This document shows, in pieces, positions 1 through 5,361 of a DNA stretch of 6,813 nt; position 1 is the stretch's first letter; each line of letters begins with the position of its first letter. Location of the stretch: the NCBI GenBank assembly GCA_023419055.1, contig JAEZYO010000598.1, forward strand, positions 1 to 6,813. The letters run 5' to 3'. Source of the stretch: Pseudomonadota bacterium. Lineage in GTDB: Bacteria > Myxococcota > Polyangia > Polyangiales > Polyangiaceae. Position numbers and translations under genes: made by a program. A model generated the notes under the pieces. The model ran no database searches, was not told the DNA's origin, and saw only the letters and a list, made by a program, of their open reading frames with translations.

Positions 1-186
1 ATCGAGCGCTGCTCGCGGTACGACGCCTTGCGCGCGGGCGATGTCGCGCACCGCTTGCTCGCCGACGTCGAGCTCGCCCACGCGCGCGAGCACTCCTTCC
101 GGAAGCTCGGCAGCCTGGGAGCTCGGCCGCTCCGCGGCCGGCGAACAGCCGGCGACGATGGCGACGAGCGCGATGCTGCGCTTCAC
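1..186 (-). CDS. Lipoprotein N-terminus, possibly SurA/parvulin-type peptidyl-prolyl isomerase (partial, C-terminus beyond window)
   Basis: The 62 codons visible begin with GTG at 186 and run off the left edge without a stop. The product starts with a short lipoprotein signal peptide: Lys2-Arg3, a hydrophobic stretch, then the lipobox Val-Ala-Gly-Cys with the lipidated Cys at residue 14. This predicts export and membrane anchoring by lipid. A polar Ser/Pro/Ala/Glu linker follows. The segment at residues 32-62 (VLARVGELDVGEQAVRDIA, then AQGV and ALD) has the rhythm seen at the start of SurA-like chaperone/PPIase domains, where an 'ARVG..xV' strand precedes a helix. No catalytic parvulin domain can be seen because the gene is cut, so that assignment is an inference from a weak pattern. 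The start overlaps the stop of the upstream 60-aa gene (GTGA), which suggests translational coupling. An AAGG about 11 bases upstream may serve as ribosome binding site. No in-frame ATG nearby would keep the signal peptide. Confidence 0.68.
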   Translation of the reverse strand, partial: MKRSIALVAIVAGCSPAAERPSSQAAELPEGVLARVGELDVGEQAVRDIARAQGVVPRAALD

Positions 187-365
187 CTCGAGCCCGCCTT
201 GGGCCGGAGCAGATCGACCGACGCCTTGAGCGCAAGCCCTCCGGCGGCGAACCAGTAGAGCGCGGCGAGATCGTTGCTCGCGCTCAGCTGATGCACGCCG
301 ATGCCGAACGCGGTCGCGGCGCCGGCGAGCAGGAACAAGCTCAAGACGTCGATGACCTTGCCCAT
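183..365 (-). CDS. Small two-helix membrane protein, unknown function
   Basis: This 60-aa protein is not one I recognise. It has two clear hydrophobic helices, about residues 5-26 and 32-53, joined by a short polar turn (SASND) and followed by a basic tail (RPKAGSR). The layout is an alpha-helical hairpin in the inner membrane, with the Lys/Arg-rich C-terminus and Lys3 probably on the cytoplasmic side. It starts at ATG 365 and has no strong Shine-Dalgarno sequence. It lies 65 bp downstream of the 242-aa membrane protein gene. Its TGA overlaps the GTG start of the lipoprotein gene by sharing TG, the usual geometry of coupled genes. Codon third positions are G/C-rich like the neighbours, and the frame gives a sensible membrane protein, which supports a real gene despite its size. 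The function cannot be deduced. Confidence 0.72.
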   Translation of the reverse strand: MGKVIDVLSLFLLAGAATAFGIGVHQLSASNDLAALYWFAAGGLALKASVDLLRPKAGSR

Positions 366-430
366 GGGAAATCCGCTCGGCGGCGGGAAAGTCTAGCCCA
401 AACCGGCCGCGACCGGGCTCCGCCTTTCGC

Positions 431-1159
431 TCAGCTCAGCACCATCCACACGAGCCCGGCGACGGCCAGGACGGCGAGCACCGCGAGCGCGCCGGCGGCC
501 GAGTTGAGACGCGAGGCGGGGCTCCGCGCCACGCGCGGCTGTCCGAAACCGAGCGCGAGGTTCGCTCCCGCCGACAGCACGGCCGCGCCGGCCGCGAGCG
601 AGAGCGCATGAGCGAGGATCGCGTGATCCGGCCGTTCTACACGATAGGCGAGCGCGACCGGCAGGAGGCCGCCCACACCGGCCACGACCGCCACCACCCA
701 GGCCGCAAGGGGCAGCCGAGTGCGGGCCGCGAGTGGGGCCCCCTCGAGCACGTTCGGATCGTCCTCGGGCACGTGCCCGCGCCCTCGCATCCTTCCCCAC
801 CCGAAGGCATAGAGCAGCCAGCCCGCGGCCCCGAGCGCGGCGCGCACCGGATCCAGCCTGTCCGGGCCGATGACGGGCCCGAGCTGCCACCAGGCGAGCG
901 TGGAAAAGCCGACGAACGCGTAGATGCCGACCGCTCGCGACAGGGCGGGGCGATCGAAAGAGAACAGCGGACCGAGGACCAGGCACACCAGGGAGAGCAG
1001 CGAGAGCACCCGGGCCGGGGCCCCCACGCCCGCGCTCGTCGCCGGTTGGGCGATGGTGAGCAGCCAGGCGTAGAGCCCCGGGAAGAGAATGTTCGCCCGC
1101 TCCGCGAGCCTTCGCGCGTCGAACACCGAGGCGGTGGGAGAACCCTGGGTTTCGCTCAC
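431..1159 (-). CDS. Polytopic integral membrane protein, unknown function (242 aa)
   Basis: I do not recognise a named family. The protein has six to seven hydrophobic segments, roughly at residues 22-40, 50-68, 74-94, 104-121, 150-172, 178-205 and 220-241. A charged, probably cytoplasmic loop (GRMRGRGHVPEDDPN, about 122-136) separates the first four from the rest. No enzyme motif or ATP-binding site is visible, so it may be a membrane-embedded structural, sensory or transport component. I chose GTG at 1159: it follows the pepA stop by 8 bp, and a GAAGG Shine-Dalgarno sequence (1169-1165) sits five bases upstream, overlapping the pepA TGA. A longer in-frame version reaching up to 1291 would overlap the conserved end of pepA and add a hydrophilic, Arg/Gly-rich tail with no family support, so it is rejected. 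The position directly behind pepA implies co-transcription. Confidence 0.8.
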   Translation of the reverse strand: MSETQGSPTASVFDARRLAERANILFPGLYAWLLTIAQPATSAGVGAPARVLSLLSLVCLVLGPLFSFDRPALSRAVGIYAFVGFSTLAWWQLGPVIGPDRLDPVRAALGAAGWLLYAFGWGRMRGRGHVPEDDPNVLEGAPLAARTRLPLAAWVVAVVAGVGGLLPVALAYRVERPDHAILAHALSLAAGAAVLSAGANLALGFGQPRVARSPASRLNSAAGALAVLAVLAVAGLVWMVLS

Positions 1160-1164
1160 TCGCG

Positions 1165-1169
1165 CCTTC
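1165..1169 (-). promoter_or_regulatory. Shine-Dalgarno sequence for the 242-aa membrane protein gene
   Basis: On the minus strand GAAGG lies five bases before GTG 1159 and overlaps the TGA stop of pepA (1170-1168). It fixes the GTG as the likely start and suggests that ribosomes finishing pepA can reinitiate here. Confidence 0.6.
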
Positions 1170-2649
1170 AGCCCGCCGCGTTCTCCACGAAGCGCAGGAA
1201 GGTGAGCACGGCGTGACCCGTCGCACCCTTCGGGTAGAGACCCCGCGCGCGGTCCGCCAACACGGGACCCGCGATGTCGCAATGGATCCACGGCAGGCCA
1301 CCCGTGAACTCGCGCAAGAAGAGCGCGGCCGTGATCGAACCGCCGTAGCGATCCGCGGTGTGCTTGAGGTCGGCCACGTCGCTCTTCAGCCCTTCGGCGA
1401 GCTCGTCGAGCAAGGGCAGGCGCCAGAAGGATTCGCCCGCCTCGCGCGCGGCGCCCTCGAGGGACGAGGCCAGGTCGTCGTCGGTCGCGTAGAAGGCCGA
1501 GCAGGTCTTGCCGAGCGCGACCAGCGCGGCGCCGGTCAGCGTCGCGGCATCGATGATGAGATCCGGCTTCAGCCGCGCGGCGTAAGTGAGGCAGTCCGCG
1601 AGCACCAGGCGCCCTTCGGCGTCCGTGTTGATGATCTCGACGGTCTTGCCGTCGAGCGACGTGAAGATGTCCGCGGGTCGGTAGGCGGCGCCGTCGGGCA
1701 TGTTCTCGGCGGCGCCGACGATGCCGTGGACCTCGACGTCGGGCGCGACCTCCGCGACCGCGAGCATCAAGCCGAGCACCGCGGCGGCGCCCGACATGTC
1801 GCTCTTCATGTCACCCATGCCCGGCGCGGGTTTGATGCAGAGACCACCCGAGTCGAAGGTGAGGCCCTTACCGACGAAGACCAGCTTCTTCTTTTTCTTC
1901 TTCGGCACGTACGACAGGTGGATGAAGCGCGGCTCGTTCTCGCTGCCTTGACCGACGGCGTAGTGGAGGTTCATCCCGGCGGCGGCGATGCCCTTCTTGT
2001 CGAGCACCTTGATCTTCAGCTGGTGATCCTTGGCGATCTTCCGAGCTACCTGGGCGAGCGCCTCGGGAACCACCACGTTCGGCGGCTCGTTCACCGCGTC
2101 ACGAGCGAGACCGACCGCGTCGGCGATGCGCAAGCCGAGCTCCACCTTCTGCTTGTCGGCGGGCGTCGGCTTCTTGGCCACGTAGACGCTGACCTTGGCG
2201 ATTTCGCTCTTCGGCTTGCGATCGCCCGTGAAGTACTTGGTGAACCGGTAGGCGCCGAGCCCGACTCCCTCGCCCACGCTGCGGAGATCCACGTCGGCTC
2301 CCGGTAGTGAGAGCGCCACGCTCTCCACTTGCGGACCACCCGCCGAGCGCACCGCACCCGCGACGAAAGATCTGAGCCGGGCTCGATCGAACTTTTGCTC
2401 CTCACCTGCGCCGAGCACCAAGAGGCGGCGCGCCTTCAGGCGCCCGAGCGTCGGGATGTCGAGCACCTGCTCGGCCTTGCCTTCGAACTCGACCGCCTTC
2501 GCGTGTTCGAGGAGCCCGCCGCCGAGTGCCTTGTCGATCGCTTGTAGAACCGGGTGCGCTTTGACGCCCCCTTGAAAGACTCCGACGATCAACGTGTCGG
2601 CGCGCGCTGCTGCGACATCGCCGTTCAGAAGCTCTAGCTTCAACGCCAT
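1168..2649 (-). CDS. pepA: Leucyl aminopeptidase, M17 family (cytosol aminopeptidase)
   Basis: The enzyme removes N-terminal residues from peptides in the cytoplasm using two divalent metal ions, and normally works as a hexamer. The 493-aa product is close to E. coli PepA (503 aa). The N-terminal domain (about 1-170) is variable. The C-terminal catalytic domain holds the family signature NTDAEGRL at 341-348. The metal and active-site set is complete: Lys261, Asp266, Lys273, Asp284, Asp343, Glu345 and Arg347. All are offset by the same nine residues from the E. coli positions 270, 275, 282, 293, 352, 354 and 356. The start is ATG 2649, because MALKLELLNGD begins the N-terminal domain and GAGGAAG sits eight bases upstream. 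An upstream in-frame ATG at 2712 would add 21 unsupported residues. An odd feature is a run of six lysines (250-255) just before the VGKGLTFDSGG strand. It heads the minus-strand cluster and is divergent from the outer-membrane gene. Confidence 0.97.
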   Translation of the reverse strand: MALKLELLNGDVAAARADTLIVGVFQGGVKAHPVLQAIDKALGGGLLEHAKAVEFEGKAEQVLDIPTLGRLKARRLLVLGAGEEQKFDRARLRSFVAGAVRSAGGPQVESVALSLPGADVDLRSVGEGVGLGAYRFTKYFTGDRKPKSEIAKVSVYVAKKPTPADKQKVELGLRIADAVGLARDAVNEPPNVVVPEALAQVARKIAKDHQLKIKVLDKKGIAAAGMNLHYAVGQGSENEPRFIHLSYVPKKKKKKLVFVGKGLTFDSGGLCIKPAPGMGDMKSDMSGAAAVLGLMLAVAEVAPDVEVHGIVGAAENMPDGAAYRPADIFTSLDGKTVEIINTDAEGRLVLADCLTYAARLKPDLIIDAATLTGAALVALGKTCSAFYATDDDLASSLEGAAREAGESFWRLPLLDELAEGLKSDVADLKHTADRYGGSITAALFLREFTGGLPWIHCDIAGPVLADRARGLYPKGATGHAVLTFLRFVENAAG

Positions 2650-2757
2650 TAGGTTTTCTTCCTCGCCCTTCTGGGGGCTCGGGAACGTAGCCCGGCGAGC
2701 GGGTTCTCGCAAAGCCCCGTCGCACGCCGGCCGAACCTGGCCTATTCTCGGGTTTGT
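2650..2757. promoter_or_regulatory. Divergent intergenic region between pepA and the outer-membrane protein gene
   Basis: These 108 bp separate two genes that point away from each other, so promoters for both should lie here or reach into the coding ends. On the plus strand a TATTCT at 2743-2748 resembles a -10 box, but no good -35 box is spaced 16-18 bp before it. It is also so close to ATG 2758 that a transcript from it would have almost no leader. I could not identify a convincing promoter for pepA or any operator palindrome. The assignment rests on gene arrangement only. Confidence 0.4.
2658..2664 (-). promoter_or_regulatory. Shine-Dalgarno sequence of pepA
   Basis: GAGGAAG on the minus strand, eight bases before ATG 2649. 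It is the best ribosome binding site in the window and decides the pepA start against the upstream in-frame ATG at 2712. Confidence 0.7.
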
Positions 2758-3762
2758 ATGAACGAATCAAGACGGCTTCACTCGAGCGCTTGCGCGAGCG
2801 CCGCCCTCCTCGGTTTCATGCTGGTCTCGGCTCGAGCCGTTGCGCAGGAATCACCGCCGCCTTCGACCGGCGCCTTTCCCCCGGCGCAACCCGCGCCCGC
2901 TCAGCAGCCTTACCCGCCACCTCAGCAACAGCAGACTTATCCTCCGCCCGGGCAGCAACAGACCTACCCGCCGCCTCAGCAAGAGGCCTATCCTCCGCCC
3001 CAGCAACAGCAGACCTATCCTCCGCCCGGGCAGCAACAGGCCTACCCGCCGCCTCAGCAAGAGGCCTACCCGCAGAGTTATCCTCCGCCGCAAGACGGAG
3101 GTTATCAGGCGCCGCCTCCCCCGCCCGCTCGCCCCGAGGAAGGCTTCAAGATGCCGCCCTGGTCGGTGCGGATCGATCCCTTCAACTGGCTCCTCGAGGG
3201 CCGGCTCGGACTCGAGCTAGAGGTGGGGCTGCTCAAGTTCATGAGCGTCGAGCTCGTGCCCGTCTTCGTCGTGAACGATCAGCCCCCGACGCTCAACTTC
3301 AACGGCATGGAGGACGTCCTCTACCAGCACTCGAACGGTCTCGGGGCGCTCGCCGGGAGCTCGCTCAGCGTCGGGTTCTGGCTCGAGGGCAAGCCGTTTC
3401 ACGGCTACGTGCTGCGCGCCATCCTGACGAACTACGGGTACACGTACGAGACCAAAGACGACCTCGGGAAGATCGACGAGGTCGACCACACGGAGCGGCA
3501 CTTCTACGGCTACATCGGCTCGCAATCGACCTGGGGCGCCTTCACCATCGGCGGCGGAATCGGCCTCGGCGTGGAGCTCAACAAGGAGCAGCGCTGCTTC
3601 TCTACCAACTCCGTCGCGAGCGCGCAGACCAGCGGTTGCCGGGACGACGACGAGCAGCTCATCGCGCTCGATCGCACCGTGAGCAAGGTCGCGGACGTGA
3701 ACTCGCCCCTCCACCCGATCCAGCTCATGGCACGCTTCTCGCTGGGCATCGTCATCGACTGA
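2758..3762 (+). CDS. Secreted, probable outer-membrane beta-barrel protein with Pro/Gln/Tyr-rich spacer
   Basis: The 334-aa product begins with a Sec signal peptide: Arg5-Arg6, a hydrophobic core around 13-24, and a likely signal peptidase I cut after Ala29 (ARAVA|QE). Residues about 31-127 are a low-complexity spacer rich in Pro, Gln and Tyr, built from YPPPQQ/YPPPGQQQ units. From about residue 135 onward the sequence alternates polar and hydrophobic residues in aromatic-rich strands (for example IDPFNWLLEGRLGLELEVGL, 139-158), typical of an outer-membrane barrel, and loosely recalls DUF3575-like barrels. The mature protein has only two cysteines, 280 and 294, in a polar stretch that is probably a surface loop. 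The function is unknown, and porin or adhesin-like structural roles are both possible. ATG 2758 is used because it gives the complete signal peptide, although no Shine-Dalgarno sequence precedes it. Met21 would lose the basic N-region. The SDR gene follows after 12 bp. Confidence 0.85.
   Translation: MNESRRLHSSACASAALLGFMLVSARAVAQESPPPSTGAFPPAQPAPAQQPYPPPQQQQTYPPPGQQQTYPPPQQEAYPPPQQQQTYPPPGQQQAYPPPQQEAYPQSYPPPQDGGYQAPPPPPARPEEGFKMPPWSVRIDPFNWLLEGRLGLELEVGLLKFMSVELVPVFVVNDQPPTLNFNGMEDVLYQHSNGLGALAGSSLSVGFWLEGKPFHGYVLRAILTNYGYTYETKDDLGKIDEVDHTERHFYGYIGSQSTWGAFTIGGGIGLGVELNKEQRCFSTNSVASAQTSGCRDDDEQLIALDRTVSKVADVNSPLHPIQLMARFSLGIVID
2914..3069 (+). repeat. Two-copy 78-bp in-frame tandem repeat coding for the Pro/Gln/Tyr spacer
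   Basis: Copy one spans 2914-2991 and copy two 2992-3069. Each encodes 26 residues, and the two translated units differ at one position (Thr in the first, Ala in the second, in the YPPPGQQQ[T/A]Y block). Inside each copy are three shorter 8-9-residue blocks ending in TY or AY. The nucleotide differences are few and mostly at third codon positions. The length is a multiple of three, so gain or loss of a copy would keep the frame. Confidence 0.9.
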
Positions 3763-3763
3763 T

Positions 3764-3767
3764 GGAG
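3764..3767 (+). promoter_or_regulatory. Shine-Dalgarno sequence of the SDR gene
   Basis: GGAG seven bases before ATG 3775, lying in the 12-bp gap after the outer-membrane gene stop. It supports the ATG at 3775 and translation from a shared transcript. Confidence 0.6.
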
Positions 3768-3774
3768 TAGTAAA

Positions 3775-4470
3775 ATGGGGATCACGATCGTCACTGGTGC
3801 AACGGGAGCGTTCGGCAGCGTGCTCGTGAAGGCGCTCGCGGCGCGTGGCGATCGCGTGATCGCGGTCGTGCGCCCTGGAGGAAAGAGCGACGAGCTCGCG
3901 AACGAGCCCGGAGTCTCGCGGAAGGAGATCGACCTTCTGTCGCGCGACGGCTGGAAGCTCGCGCTCGACGAGATCGAGCGCGACGGGCTCGTTCCCGACG
4001 GAGCGGTGCTCTCCGCCGGCAACTGGATGGGCGGCGAGCGCCTGCACGAGAGCACCGATGATCGCATCTGGCGCGCGATGCTGGAGAACAACCTCGAGAC
4101 GGCGCACACCTCGCTCGCGTCCCTCTTGCCGGGCATGGTGAAGCGACGGCGCGGCAGCGTCGTGCTCGTCGGCTCGCGCGCGGTAGAGCGACCGTGGGAG
4201 AGCGCGGGCGCCTCCGCCTACGCCGTGGCCAAAGCGGCCGTCGTCGCGCTCGCTCGAGTGACCGCGCAAGAGGTGATCGCCGAGGGCGTGCGCGTCAACG
4301 TCGTGTTGCCGTCGATCATCGACACGCCGCCCAATCGAGCCGCGATGCCGAACGCCGATTTCACGCGCTGGGTCGCCCCGGAAGCGCTCGCCGGCACGAT
4401 CGCCTTCCTGCTCTCGGACGCGGCTCGCGACGTGACCGGCAGCGTGATCCCGGTTTACGGCCGCATCTGA
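3775..4470 (+). CDS. Short-chain dehydrogenase/reductase (SDR), NAD(P)-dependent
   Basis: This 231-aa classical-type SDR should carry out a reversible NAD(P)H-linked oxidation or reduction of a carbonyl/alcohol in the cytoplasm. The substrate cannot be read from the sequence. The Rossmann glycine motif TGATGAFG is at 7-14, SAG at 80-82 replaces the usual NAG, the structural Asn is at 105/106, the candidate catalytic Ser is 134 (VGSRA), and Tyr149-xxx-Lys153 completes the active site. Ser134 to Tyr149 is 15 residues, two more than the common 13. Arg33 after the second strand hints at NADP(H) preference. The C-terminal part has VLPSIIDTPPNR (177-188) and ends VTGSVIPVYGR, as in a recognisable SDR subgroup. 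ATG 3775 has GGAG at good spacing. The gene follows the outer-membrane gene by 12 bp, so co-transcription is likely, but no functional link is evident. It is slightly shorter than the usual 240-260 aa yet appears complete. Confidence 0.93.
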   Translation: MGITIVTGATGAFGSVLVKALAARGDRVIAVVRPGGKSDELANEPGVSRKEIDLLSRDGWKLALDEIERDGLVPDGAVLSAGNWMGGERLHESTDDRIWRAMLENNLETAHTSLASLLPGMVKRRRGSVVLVGSRAVERPWESAGASAYAVAKAAVVALARVTAQEVIAEGVRVNVVLPSIIDTPPNRAAMPNADFTRWVAPEALAGTIAFLLSDAARDVTGSVIPVYGRI

Positions 4471-4477
4471 GGCGAAT

Positions 4478-5218
4478 TCACCAGTACTTTTCGGTCGTGA
4501 TGTGGCCGGGCTTGCGCTGCCGGTGCTTGCGCAGGCCGCGCGCTTCGAGGAGCTTCGTCAGCTCTTCGACCATGGCGGGGTTGCCGCACAACATGAGGTG
4601 GGAGCGCTCCGCGCTGAGCGCTTGCCCGGCGTACGCTTCGAGCGACCCGTCCTCGAGCGCGGTGGTGATGCGGCCGTGCACCACGCCAGGCGCCGCGGGC
4701 TCACGGCTCACGACCGGGACATAGGAGAGGCGCCCGACGTGAGTCGCGGAGAGCGTTGCGAGCAAGTCGCGGTAGCTCAAGTGTGCGCACTCTCTCACAC
4801 CATGAACCACCACCACGCGCGGGAAGCGCCGCCAGATCTCGTCGGAGCGCAGGATCGAGAGGAAGGGCCCGAGGCCGGTGCCCGTGGCGACCAGCCAGAG
4901 CTCACCCGCGTCGGGCACGTACTTCAGCGTGAAAAAACCCTGTGGATGACGTTCGACCTCGAGCTCGTCCCCTTCCTTCAACGAGAGGAGGACCGGGGTG
5001 AGCTGTCCCCCGCTGACTTCGGTCAGGTAAAATTCGAGCGGCTCACCCGGGGCTGACGCGACGGAGTACGCGCGGAACACGAGCTCACCGCCGATGCGGA
5101 GCCCGATGTTCAGGAACTGCCCCGGTTCGAAACGATCGACCTCGGCGTCGAGTCGGATCGTGACAAGCCCGGGTGCCCATTGTCGACGTTCGAGAATGCG
5201 ACCTGTGGACCACGTCAT
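4478..5218 (-). CDS. fpr: Ferredoxin/flavodoxin--NADP+ reductase
   Basis: This FAD enzyme moves electrons between NADPH and ferredoxin or flavodoxin in the cytoplasm, supporting reductive biosynthesis and oxidative-stress responses. At 246 aa it matches bacterial Fpr (E. coli 248 aa). The N-terminal FAD-binding barrel (about 1-100) carries the RxYS flavin motif RAYSVAS at 49-55. The NADP domain (about 105-246) has GTGLGP at 113-118, Arg142 and the CGNPAM motif at 211-216. The C-terminus GHITTEKYW ends in an aromatic Trp246, like the VEHYW end of E. coli Fpr, where the terminal aromatic residue stacks near the flavin. ATG 5218 gives the normal N-terminus; only a weak AAGG lies upstream. The gene is convergent with the SDR gene, with 7 bp between stops, and divergent from the zinc-ribbon gene. 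No ferredoxin partner gene is present in the window. Confidence 0.93.
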   Translation of the reverse strand: MTWSTGRILERRQWAPGLVTIRLDAEVDRFEPGQFLNIGLRIGGELVFRAYSVASAPGEPLEFYLTEVSGGQLTPVLLSLKEGDELEVERHPQGFFTLKYVPDAGELWLVATGTGLGPFLSILRSDEIWRRFPRVVVVHGVRECAHLSYRDLLATLSATHVGRLSYVPVVSREPAAPGVVHGRITTALEDGSLEAYAGQALSAERSHLMLCGNPAMVEELTKLLEARGLRKHRQRKPGHITTEKYW

Positions 5219-5361
5219 TTATCGAAGTGTCGCCTTGGGAAAGATCGAGCCTGAGTGAGCGAGGACCGAGATTCGCAAATTTAAGCCAAAGCGGAGCTCT
5301 CGTCGCGGAGTTCGCGAAAAACGGAGCAAGAGCGCGAATAGTGTGTACCCTAGTTCTTCGG
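5219..5361. promoter_or_regulatory. Divergent intergenic region between fpr and the zinc-ribbon gene
   Basis: These 143 bp lie between two genes transcribed away from each other and should hold both promoters. The stretch at about 5272-5290 is locally AT-richer (a run of AAATTTAAG), and the palindrome TTCGCGAA is at 5311-5318. I found no -35/-10 pair with good spacing in either direction, so no promoter is assigned. Nothing else, such as a small gene or RNA, is apparent here. Confidence 0.4.

Noticed and set aside
395..419. Terminator hairpin between the 242-aa and 60-aa genes
   Set aside because: AGCCC and GGGCT can pair, but the stem is only five base pairs with a large interrupted loop and no T tract on either strand.
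393..1301. 302-aa Arg-rich frame on the minus strand
   Set aside because: It overlaps the 242-aa membrane protein in another frame and has the Arg/Gly/Ala excess typical of out-of-frame high-GC DNA.
1885..1902. Slippery sequence for programmed -1 frameshifting in pepA
   Set aside because: The longest A run on the minus strand is five bases (GAAAAAG), so the A AAA AAG heptamer is not formed, and the downstream frame continues normally as pepA.
1213..2307. 364-aa frame on the plus strand
   Set aside because: It is antisense to pepA, whose catalytic residues are complete.
2650..2712. Upstream in-frame ATG for pepA at 2712
   Set aside because: The extra 21 residues match nothing in the family, and the strong GAGGAAG site serves ATG 2649.
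2914..3069. CRISPR-like array
   Set aside because: The repeats are contiguous, coding and in frame, with no unique spacers between them.
2754..3770. 338-aa frame on the plus strand overlapping the outer-membrane gene
   Set aside because: It is Arg/Ala-rich in the wrong frame, while the frame from 2758 gives a signal peptide, regular repeats and beta-strand pattern.
3217..4269. 350-aa frame on the minus strand
   Set aside because: It is antisense to the outer-membrane and SDR genes, with no recognisable motif.
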